The position numbers and the translations under genes were made by a program. From Phascolarctos cinereus (lineage: Eukaryota; Chordata; Mammalia; Diprotodontia; Phascolarctidae): a stretch of DNA of 64,000 nucleotides. The DNA is taken from the NCBI RefSeq assembly GCF_002099425.1, contig NW_018343990.1, positions 310,001 through 374,000 on the forward strand, given 5' to 3'. Positions 56,140-64,000 of this stretch are shown one piece after another; position 1 is the first letter of the stretch, and every line of letters begins with the position of its first letter. The notes under the pieces are model-generated. The model did not search any database. It was not told where the DNA came from and saw nothing but the letters and a program-made list of their open reading frames with translations.

Positions 56140-56520
56140 CTCTGTCTACTACTTCAAGCTGTCATTTAGAATATTGTATTCAAATCTAGGCACCACACTT
56201 GAAAAGTGGCATTATCAAATCAGAATACACCCAGAGGAGGATGACCAGAATGAGGGGACTGGAAACCATGACTTACAAGAAATGGTTACTTCCAAGGTAA
56301 GCTCCTGGAAGACAGGGATTGTTTAATTTTTTGTCTTTGTACGCCCAGTGAAGAGTACAATGCCTGGTACATGGGCATTTAACAAATGTTTGTTGAATTA
56401 ATAAATGGGCGTTCACTTAGAAAAGAAAGACCAAGGGAATCATGGTTGTCTTCAAATATTCAAAAGGCTATCATATGGAAGAGAGGGTAGAACTAGAATA
56501 AAAAGAATATGAGGAATGAG
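56140..56520 (+). mobile_element. CR1/L3 LINE fragment split by L2
   Basis: 'gaatattgtattcaaatcta' and 'cccagaggaggatgaccaga' precede, and 'gttgtcttcaaatattcaaa' and 'ggctatcatatggaagagag' follow, an L2 insert. The L3 order is that of the C-terminal region of its polymerase. Confidence 0.72.
56292..56405 (+). mobile_element. L2 LINE 3' end nested in L3
   Basis: 'aaggtaagctcctggaagac' through 'caatgcctggtacatggg' to 'caaatgtttgttgaattaat', a clean L2 3' terminus. Confidence 0.82.
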
Positions 56521-56615
56521 GAGAGAGGAAATGAGGAAGGGAAGGAGTGTGAGAAAGAGGGAAGAAATTAAGAGATTAGTGATGAAGGAGGGGAGACAGG
56601 GAAGGAGGGAGGACC

Positions 56616-56866
56616 TTTTAAGTGTCTACTATCTGCAAGGCACTATGCTAAACATTTTGCAAATATTATTTCATTTGATCTTCATAACTACCCTTGGAAG
56701 GAGATGCTATTGCTATTCCCATTTTGCCCATTTTCCCAGTTGCACAAACTGAGGCAAACAGAATGTCGAGCAACTTGCCTGGGATCACACCACTAATGAG
56801 TGTCTGAGTCTGCCTTCCTGATTCCAGATCCACTGTTCTCCCCACCATGCCACCTATCTGCCTCTA
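56616..56866 (-). mobile_element. MIR SINE, near full length
   Basis: 'tgcaaatattatttcatttg', 'gttgcacaaactgaggcaaa', 'gggatcacaccactaatgag' and 'accatgccacctatctgcc'. Confidence 0.85.
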
Positions 56867-57779
56867 AGCAAGAAAGAATTAGAGATAGGCATATCTCAGA
56901 CCACTATGATGATGGCCTCTCTGATAGAGCTGATGAACCATGGAAAAAACTGTGTCACAATGTAATAATCACTTCCCAGTCACTGGAAATGTTCACATAA
57001 GCTTGTTGACAATTTCTGGGAAGGCTACAGTAGAAAAGATTCTTGCTTAAGGAAGAGGTACCTGAACTAAATAAAATTGGAGCTCCTTTCCAATTCTATG
57101 ATCTATGATAGGTCTGTTCAACTCAGACCTTGAGGACAATCAGCTCATGACTTAAAATTATACTTATATAACATTATAATTATACCTAATAATTTAAAAT
57201 TCTATTTGATTAAAGGGAAAATGAGAAAACATGACTTTCAATGGGTCATGATAATGTGGATTATACTACTTGGAAAAACACTCAGCTGGATATTCTTAGG
57301 CTTTTGATTATTCACTGAAAGCAAAAATATCACTTTGGAAGAAGTTTTTTTTCCTCTATGCCATCTAGGGTGTAGTAAACCATTACTGGGCATCTCTTCT
57401 TTTGCCCATCTGGGACACAAAAAAGAATTAGTTGAAGTTGTCCTGGGCAAGAACTCCATCCTCTGGCCCCAAAACTTTCCAAATTGCTCCTTTGGTGTCC
57501 ATTGACTCAATGACAGCTTGTGATGTGAAGAAGTCCACATCTCTACCCAGTGGCCTAAGTTGTTCCCTTGCTTGTGTGCATATATGTGTGACTGTGTTTG
57601 TATTTGTTTCAAATGCTAAATAGGATCTGAAAGTACTAAGGGTTGAGTTAAATTAATTCAATAAGTAGTTGGGGGTAAAATTCACCCCCAAAACAACGGC
57701 TTTACATTTTGATCTGCCCAAGGTCTCCATGTAGTCATGGAGATATGCCAAGGCCCATAGGCAAAGAGCACAGAACCAC
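56867..57779. other. Unassigned spacer with a 124-aa minus frame
   Basis: The frame 57238-57612 (minus) is the longest outside assigned repeats, but I recognise no motif, and its composition (Ser/Thr/His/Lys-rich) is unremarkable. Confidence 0.4.
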
Positions 57780-57935
57780 ATTAAGTCACTTAAATATTTA
57801 TTAAGCCCCTCCCAGGGGTCAAGCAATGTGGACACAGAGACAAAAATGAAGGAGCCTACATAATTTGGCAGGGGGAGGGGATCAGCATACACACACATAA
57901 CTAAATACAGAATACATAAGTAATTGGAGGATGGA
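57780..57935 (-). mobile_element. L2 LINE 3' fragment
   Basis: 'aaatatttattaagcccctc' and 'gtcaagcaatgtggacacag', then 'acacataactaaatacagaa'. Confidence 0.55.
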
Positions 57936-58231
57936 GCAGGGAGAGCCCCAGCACAGGAGTATGATCGTCAGTTCATTTCCCTCCTGCAGATTTTAATCTA
58001 TGTAAAAACAGAAAATGAACAATTTAAAATATGGAGCTACACACTAATGCCTCAGGCCAAATTTCTACAAATTTGGTTACATGTGGGCAGAACAGAAGGT
58101 AGGAATATTTAGAGGTAGGTACATCATAACTTCTTCAGGCAAAATCAGTCAACTCATCCTACAATTCTCACAAGTGGTTAAATCCAGAGCAGGGAACTAA
58201 GTCTTTTATGAGTTCTAAAACTGTGATCTGA

Positions 58232-58264
<33 letters not shown>

Positions 58265-58742
58265 CTGTTAAAAATGGTGGTGACCCCATCTTATTTATTT
58301 CAGCACAGGGACAGCTCACAAGGAAAGAACTACTAAGTTACCAGTACCAGACAAGAGAGAATCTGTTTTTTATTGATTTCTAATGAAAAGTGGCAGTGCT
58401 GAGCCTTGTGATGAAAGAGATTATTGTGCAAAGTACTGTCAAACTATGCCACTGGGTCTAGGAAAGTACTTTCTAATTTGCTCCAATGGTGTTTTAATAT
58501 GAAGAAAAGAACTGTTGATTTACAGCAGGAAAAAATGAGTGCGTCATTTAAATATTAGATTCCTTTCTGGTCTGGAGCAGCCAGAAAAGGTTTCAAGGAA
58601 GAGATGAGATTTAATCTTGACCATAAAAGGATGAATAGTTGGGGCTGGAGGTGTCAGGAGTAGAGATGCCATGGGGTGAGAAGAACTATACATGACATAT
58701 CTGAGGAACAAATGAAACAATGACATTGACTTATAAAGACAG
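57936..58742. other. Unassigned spacer with a TCTG/TC tract
   Basis: The (TCTG)n/(TC)n tract is at 58235-58265. A possible L2-like patch ('gtttcaaggaagagatgaga', near 58590) is too weak to call. No gene. Confidence 0.4.
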
Positions 58743-58744
58743 GT

Positions 58745-59002
58745 ATGAGAGGCAATTGGGCAGGTGCAGTGGATGAGCACTGGGCCTGGAGTCAGGAAGA
58801 GCAGAGTTTAAATCCAACCTCAGACACTTACTAGCTATGCGACTGTGTCACGAAGTCACTTAACCCTGTTTGCCTCAGTTTCCTCATCTGTAAAATGAGC
58901 TGGAGAAGGAATAGCAAACCACTCCAGTATCTTTGCCAAGAACATCCCAAATAGGGCCATGAAGAGTTGGATACAACTGGAATGACTGGCATGAGAGGCA
59001 AT
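58745..59002 (+). mobile_element. Mar1-type SINE with perfect 12-bp target duplication
   Basis: The body is 58757-58990: head 'ggtgcagtggatgagcactg', CORE 'cagacacttactagctatgc', tail 'agggccatgaagagttggat'. Identical atgagaggcaat at 58745-58756 and 58991-59002 shows it landed in the first bases of the MIR that follows. Confidence 0.95.
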
Positions 59003-59206
59003 ATGGCATAACATACAGGTCACTGGATTTGGAGTCAAGAGGACATCAGTTCAAATCTCCCCCAAAACACTTACTAGCTGTTCATTTATTGGCAATTCAT
59101 TTATTTTCTCAGCACTTCATTTTTCCATATGTAAAAGGGAAGATAACAAAGGACCAGACAGCCTCAAAGATCCCCTTCACCTCCAGCATCTATGACTATA
59201 TGGTCT
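58991..59206 (+). mobile_element. MIR SINE
   Basis: 'ggatttggagtcaagaggac', 'cacttactagctgttcattt', then a diverged middle and 3' 'ccagcatctatgactatatg'. Confidence 0.72.
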
Positions 59207-59524
59207 AACAGCTGAATAGAAAAAACAATATGAAATAAAATTGGTGTGGTGGGTTGAGGACTAAATAGAAAGAGATTCTAATGCCAGATTAAGAAGTTCA
59301 AAATTTATCCTAAAATCAGTAAAAACTAATGAAGATATTTCACAAAATCTCAGTGTTCCAAAGGACCACAGGAGGGCAACTAGTCTAAACCATACATGAC
59401 AAAGGTCAGATGAGGTCAGAAGATTTTGGGTGGTCATCTCACCTTTCTTTGCAATCCTCTGGTGAAGAGAAAGCTCACATGCCAATATAAGGCAATTCCA
59501 ATAAACTCCTTAGTGGGTAACTAC
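59207..59524. other. Unassigned spacer
   Basis: 'aaagaaactctagaggtcat' just right of it belongs to the next MIR. Nothing else recognised. Confidence 0.35.
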
Positions 59525-59728
59525 ACTACAAGTTAGAAGATCATAAAAGAAACTCTAGAGGTCATTGAATTTAACCCTTTTATTTTACAGAGCAGGAAAC
59601 TGAGACCAAGAGAAATTAAGAGACTGACTGGGGTCGCACAACTAGTAAATATCTGAAGTGGGATTTAAACCCAGGTCTTCTTCAGATCAGGTCCAGCTCT
59701 GGATCCCCCATTCTACAATGCCTCTCAG
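59525..59728 (-). mobile_element. MIR SINE
   Basis: 'tattttacagagcaggaaac', 'ggggtcgcacaactagtaaa' and 'gatttaaacccaggtcttct'. Confidence 0.85.
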
Positions 59729-60469
59729 GAGGCCTGGATTCTATGACTGCTCCTGTCCCTGACTAATCTTAATGTTCTTAAGAAAGCTATTTCTTAGTGC
59801 AAGGGCTCACTGATGCTTGTTTCAAGGAAGGAGAGACTCAGGGCACCGTGAGGATGGGGATATACACAAGTCAGGTCCAGGAGGATGAAAAGGAAGGAGG
59901 ATAGAGAAGGTGAGTCAGAAGTTTCTTTTCCTGGAGGAACCTCTGGTCTCTAGAAGATTAAGTACAAGGCAGAGTATTAAATTCACAGAGCCTGGAGTCT
60001 GGCAGAAAGGAGGTGGGCTCTGCCTAATGAGGCATCCTGTGAATGACTCAGGCTTTTTATGAAAGAGAAAATCTTATTATTAGAGGGCAAACTTGCATCG
60101 ACTCTTCTGAGTCACAGTGGGTGGTTTCTTTCCCCAGTCCATTCAGGCATAGATTCACCCCAAGTCCAGGAAAGTGACACATTCTTACATACAAAGAATG
60201 TTTTTAACAGAGCCATAAATAGATTCATGCACAGCCCTTACTGTTTTCTTTCCCTATGAAGTTTCAATAATTGGTGTAAGTCAGTAGCATGGTTTTGAAG
60301 GCATTACATGCTCACACTCAGGATTGAAACTAGCTGGGCTATAGTATCCTCCAAAGTTTCCTTTACAAGTTCCTGTTGAACTTCAGACTTGTATTTAAAA
60401 TGTGACCTTACTCTAATCTCATCAGTATCAATACCTGGCACTGCTATCAGGGGTCATAAAGAAAAAAGA
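59729..60469. other. Unassigned spacer
   Basis: No gene or repeat recognised. Confidence 0.4.
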
Positions 60470-60690
60470 GAATTCCAGAGTTGGAAGAGACTTCCATATT
60501 CATCTAACCCAATTCATACTCAAAAAAAGAAATGCTACCCATTAGGGAAGGACTTCTCATAGCTTAGTAGAAAGAGCAAAATCCAGAGTTGAGGACAACT
60601 AACTCAATAGTCATTTAATCCTACCCATACCCCCCCAAAAAATGCTTCCCATTAGGGAAATGGCTTACCATAGCACAGGAAAAAGAGAGA
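60470..60690. repeat. About 110-bp tandem duplication inside L3
   Basis: 'cccattaggga' occurs at 60538 and 60648 (110 bp apart). 'ccagagttg' occurs at 60475 and 60583 (108 bp apart). 'atagc' and 'gaaaaagagagaat'-like ends follow each, and a partial third start is seen near 60690. Confidence 0.75.
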
Positions 60691-61010
60691 ATCCCCAAAT
60701 TCGGTCTTTGTCTCCCCCCAAAAATGTTTCTACCTATTGAGTGGGCACTCAGTCTTGGCTGAAGACCTCCAGGTAGTGGATATCTATTACCCAGTGCCAA
60801 TGGCTTGCTTGACTTTTGGAAAGCTCTTAATCTTTAGAAACAAAATTTTCCTGATGTCAAGCCTAAGTTTGCTTCTTTGAAACTTCCTCCCATTGCTCCA
60901 GGTTATGCTCTCAGGTACCTAAGAGAACTTGCCTAATCCTTCTTGCACATTATAGCCCTTCAAAAGCTTGTAGATAACTACATGTACCCACCTCCCCCTC
61001 CTCAAGTCAT
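60470..61010 (-). mobile_element. CR1/L3 LINE 3' end with an internal tandem duplication
   Basis: Antisense L3 runs from 'ccagagttggaagagacttc' through 'gctgaagacctccaggtagt', 'ttttcctgatgtcaagccta' and 'ttgctccaggttatgctctc' to 'tatagcccttcaaaagcttg'. The first ~220 bp hold roughly two copies of a 110-bp unit. Confidence 0.82.
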
Positions 61011-61174
61011 TGATGTGAACATCATTTTTCCAAGCCTCCCCCTCCCCCAACCAGGCCACACCCCAATACTTAGAGAAGACGACCCAGGCTCCTTCTCTGG
61101 AAACAGTGAAGCTTTCCAACAAACTCCCTCGACTTCCCTTCTTCCTGCAAACTCCTCATCATTATCTCCATTCA

Positions 61175-61305
61175 CTGCTCAATCTTTCTTTCCCCTCTGC
61201 CACTGAGGAAGAAGCATCACTGCCCCTTGCTAAGTTTATTTCCTATGCTCTTCATCTAATTCCTTCCCATTCCCACCCACCCAAGCCACTCCAGGAAGCA
61301 CTTCT
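61175..61305 (+). mobile_element. L2 LINE fragment from upstream of the RT motifs
   Basis: 'ctgaggaagaagcatcactg', 'cctatgctcttcatctaatt' and 'ccttcccattcccaccca' match the sense L2 coding region upstream of the polymerase core. Confidence 0.55.
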
Positions 61306-61395
61306 TCATTTTAAGCTCCAACATTGAATGTTTATCGAATTTGGATTTATGAAGACATTCATTTACAATAAATAATTCCACCTTTAGCTTCCTTT

Positions 61396-61478
61396 TATCA
61401 AGAGAGACACAGAGACAGACAGAAAGACAGAGATACAGAGAGACACAGAGAGGCACAGAGAGAGACACAGACAGACAC

Positions 61479-61563
<85 letters not shown>
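61396..61563. repeat. (AGAC)n-(GA)n-(CA)n compound microsatellite
   Basis: Imperfect AGACAGAC/ACAGAG units to about 61485, then GA to 61520 and CA to 61562. The long Ser/Leu/Val/Cys frames on the minus strand are artefacts of this. Confidence 0.95.
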
Positions 61564-61566
<3 letters not shown>

Positions 61567-61675
61567 ATACACAGAGAGAGGTGGGAAATGGAATCTATTA
61601 CTGCATTGGTATAAGGAATTCCAGTGAGGAAATTCTACCAAAGAAGATCAGTAACTGATCTTAGCTAGATGCTTG

Positions 61676-62036
61676 GGGGTATTAAGAGGTTAAGTGACTT
61701 GCCCAGGATCACACTATCAGTTTGTATCCGAGCAAGAACCTATGTTTTCTTGACTCTGAATTCCATTCTGTTTTTGTTATTCAGTCATTTCCAAATCTTT
61801 ATGATGCCATTTGGGGTTTTCTTGGCAAAGATACTGGAATTGCTTGCCATTTCCTTCTCCAGCACATTTTACGGGGAAGGAAACTGAGACAAACATGGTT
61901 AAATGACTTGCTCAGGGTCATGCAGCTAGTGTCTGAAGCCAGATTTGAACTCAGGAAGGTGAGTCTTCCTAACTTTAGACCTAGCACTCTATCCACTGCG
62001 CCACCTAGCTTCCCTTCTATTCCACTACACCAGGCT
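61676..62036 (-). mobile_element. MIR SINE split by a Mar1-type SINE
   Basis: 'taagtgacttgcccaggatc' to 'gactctgaattccattct' on the left, and the remaining head 'tattccactacaccagg' on the right of the insertion. Confidence 0.75.
61767..62012 (-). mobile_element. Mar1-type SINE, full length, nested in MIR
   Basis: 'ggggttttcttggcaaagat' and 'ccatttccttctccagcaca', then 'cagggtcatgcagctagtgt' and the intact head 'ccactgcgccacctagcttc'. The 156-aa frame at 61722-62192, the longest in the window, merely crosses this nest. Confidence 0.94.
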
Positions 62037-62079
62037 AACTCACTAAAGACACTTAATAAATGTTTATCTGAATTCCTCT

Positions 62080-62585
62080 TTCAGCTAGGGATGCAATGGG
62101 AAGAGCACCGGACCTGGGGTCAGGAAGACATCATCATCGCCACAACAGCTAACATTTACATAGCACCTACTATGTGCCAGGCACTGTGCTAAGTGCTTTA
62201 CAATTATTATCTCCTTTGATACTCACAACCCTGCAATGTAGATGCTATTACTATCCCCATTTGACAGGTTAGGAAACTGAAGCCAACAGAGGTTAAGCGA
62301 TTTGTCCAGGGTCACACAGCTAGTGTCTGAGGCCACACTGGAATTCAGGTCTTCCCAACTCCATGCCCAGCAGTCTGTCTGCTGCACTACCTCGCTATCC
62401 CAAATTAAGCCTCAGTTACTATCTGTATGACCCTGGGAAAGTCAGTTAACCTCTGTCTGCCTACTTTCTTAATCAGTAAATAGAAGTAATACTAGCACTA
62501 ACCTGCCAAGGCTGTAGTGAAGATCAAATGAGTTATTTATCAAGTGCTTGGAACCTAATAGTTACTTGATAAATGCTTGTTTCCT
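62080..62585 (+). mobile_element. MIR SINE split by an inverted MIR
   Basis: Head 'gaagagcaccggacctgggg' ends at about 62125. The CORE resumes at about 62401 with 'gcctcagttactatctgtat' and 'tgaccctgggaaagtcagt', and ends 'cttgataaatgcttgtttc'. Confidence 0.75.
62126..62400 (-). mobile_element. MIR SINE, full length, nested in MIR
   Basis: 'cacctactatgtgccaggca', 'ttatctcctttgatactcac', 'gttaggaaactgaagccaac', 'gtccagggtcacacagctag' and 'tgctgcactacctcgctatc'. Confidence 0.88.
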
Positions 62586-63086
62586 TCTCACCAGGAGACT
62601 GACTTGAGAAATAGTACAATTTCAAGAATCTGTTAAATTTGTTCCTTTGGGGGGGGGGGCGGGTCATTGAGTAATCCAAGTCTCAGATCTTAAGATCACT
62701 AATCTATTACATCTCTCCTCTTTCTCTCATGTTTCCCGTTTATAAATCCCATTTGAAGCCACTTGTCATAGATCCAGAGTTCAGAGATATTGGAGATGCC
62801 ACTTAGTATACAAAAGATGATGAGCTCTGGCATGGGATTTTACCGAACGGACACTAGATGCCTTGGCATTAACGTCCCTTCAAATGTAAAGATATCCCTT
62901 TAGATGCCATATAAGGTGCCTTCATCTGACTCTAATGCTGCAGAATAGGCAATAACATCTATGCACCATTGGGCCCAATTTTTCATGTGTTCAACTTTGG
63001 ATCACTGAATACAGTAATTTGCAAGCCACAGTTGTACCATGGATCCTATGTGTCATAGATCAAGCACCTGTTCCATAATAATATCT
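62586..63086. other. Unassigned spacer
   Basis: Contains a G-run at 62648-62660. Nothing else recognised. Confidence 0.4.
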
Positions 63087-63358
63087 TACATTTGATAGCT
63101 GGCATTTATATGGCACCTACTATATGCCAGCTGCTGTGTAAGCACTTTACAAATATTATCTCATGGGATCCTCACAACAGTCCTTGGAAGTAGGTGCTAT
63201 TATCATCCTCATTACAATTGAGGAAACTGAGGCAGACAGAGGTTAAGCAATTTGCCCAGGGTCACATAGGTAGCAAGTGTCTGAGGCTAGATTCAAACTC
63301 AGGTCTTCCAAACTCCAACATCAGTGCTCTACCCACTGTAGCACCCAACTGTCCATTT
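63087..63358 (-). mobile_element. MIR SINE, near full length
   Basis: 'ggcacctactatatgccagc', 'tctcatgggatcctcacaac', 'caattgaggaaactgaggca' and 'cagggtcacataggtagcaa'. Confidence 0.92.
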
Positions 63359-63474
63359 ATATTTGCCCAGCTATACAACACTTAACAGTTACAATATTTT
63401 CTTCATAACAACAATATGAGATGATACTAAATTCAATTCTATACATATACATATATTATGTATTATGTGTCTAT

Positions 63475-63842
63475 ACATAGGACCTCCTATGTGCAGAGCA
63501 CTTGGGTTACAAAGATAAAAAAAGAATCTCAACCCTCAAAGATCTTCTGTTTATTCTATTGGGGGGAGGGGGAGGGATGCAGGCACACATGTAAGTCCAT
63601 ACAAAGTAATTCCAAGACTGAGAGAACACTAACAGCTAAGCAGGATATAAAAAGCCATATGGAGAAGATAGTATCCGTGATTTGAAGGCACTCTTGGAAG
63701 TAGAGTTAAAGGGAAGATGTGCATTCCAGATATGGGGGACTGCCAGCAGAAAGACATGGAGGCATGGAATAGCTAGAAAGCCAGCTTGACTAGAACCCAG
63801 AATGTTGAACGAGGAATAAAATGAAATAAGCCTGAAGAGGTA
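63475..63842 (-). mobile_element. L2 LINE 3' portion
   Basis: 'gacctcctatgtgcagagca', 'tctcaaccctcaaagatctt', 'gtgcattccagatatggggg' and 'actgccagcagaaagaca'. Confidence 0.78.
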
Positions 63843-63852
63843 GGTGGAGTCA

Positions 63853-64000
63853 TGGCATCAAAGAGTCAGAGTTGGAAGGTACATAAGATACCTTCTAGTC
63901 CAACCCCCTTCAACTACTGAAGGACTAAATATCAGGCCAAAAATATTGTGAGTGGCTGAGTCAAAACTCGAGCCCAAGTCTTCTGATTGCAAACTCATTC
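63853..64000 (-). mobile_element. MIR SINE, cut by window edge
   Basis: 'gagtcagagttggaaggtac', 'cttctagtccaacccccttc' and 'gagcccaagtcttctgattg'. Confidence 0.78.

Noticed and set aside
57238-57612. 124-codon minus-strand frame as a possible gene
   Set aside because: No recognisable domain, no splice or promoter context and no favoured codon pattern. A short alternative frame in the same strand also looks protein-like, so neither is convincing.
61722-62192. 156-codon plus-strand open frame, the longest in the window
   Set aside because: It runs through a MIR, a nested Mar1-type SINE and part of another MIR. The translated sequence is reverse-complement SINE, not a gene.

Overview
This window looks like nuclear DNA from a marsupial. 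It is AT-rich and CpG-poor. It is crowded with tRNA-headed CORE-SINEs: MIR copies, marsupial SINEs ending in a BovB/RTE-type tail, and WSINE-like SINEs with heads such as 'agctaggtggcacagtgg'. It also carries many L2 copies, CR1/L3 copies, BovB, and a marsupial-type L1 together with a 'half-L1'. The WSINE-like copies with A-tails hint at an Australasian marsupial, but I cannot fix the species from sequence alone.

I found no convincing host protein-coding exon, no functional RNA gene and no promoter. The window is best read as an intergenic stretch or a long intron. Nearly all open reading frames are chance frames in repeats, microsatellites or spacer.

Layout. 0-5 kb: MIR with a hAT MITE, L3 and L2 antisense pieces, and a 903-bp L1 5'-end insertion with 14-bp target duplications inside another repeat. 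5-8 kb: mostly unassigned DNA plus MIR and L2. 8.3-9.4 kb: BovB LINE fragment, followed by a long L2. 10-19 kb: SINEs, MIRs and microsatellites separated by unassigned DNA. 20.3-22.1 kb: CR1/L3 LINE with a nested hAT element. 22-32 kb: largely unassigned, with a small protein-like mobile-element fossil at 26.8-27.15 kb. 32.5-34.7 kb: a full-length 7SL RNA retrocopy beside an antisense RTE-clade LINE. 34.9-36.2 kb: L2 split by a young-looking SINE. 36.6-37.1 kb: probable solo LTR. 37-44 kb: MIRs and a long L2. 44.9-48.3 kb: antisense half-L1. 49.1 kb: palindromic mariner MITE. 54.2-55.5 kb: truncated antisense L1 with perfect 16-bp duplications. 56-64 kb: L3, L2, nested SINEs and MIRs.

The parts are related through retrotransposition partnerships rather than through a pathway. 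The BovB copy at 8.3-9.4 kb and the marsupial SINEs share a 3' tail, as expected if BovB/RTE proteins mobilised those SINEs. L1-type machinery probably made the 7SL retrocopy and the L1 insertions. Repeat names come from recognising consensus patterns; boundaries are by eye and usually good to about 10-20 bp, except where target duplications fix them.
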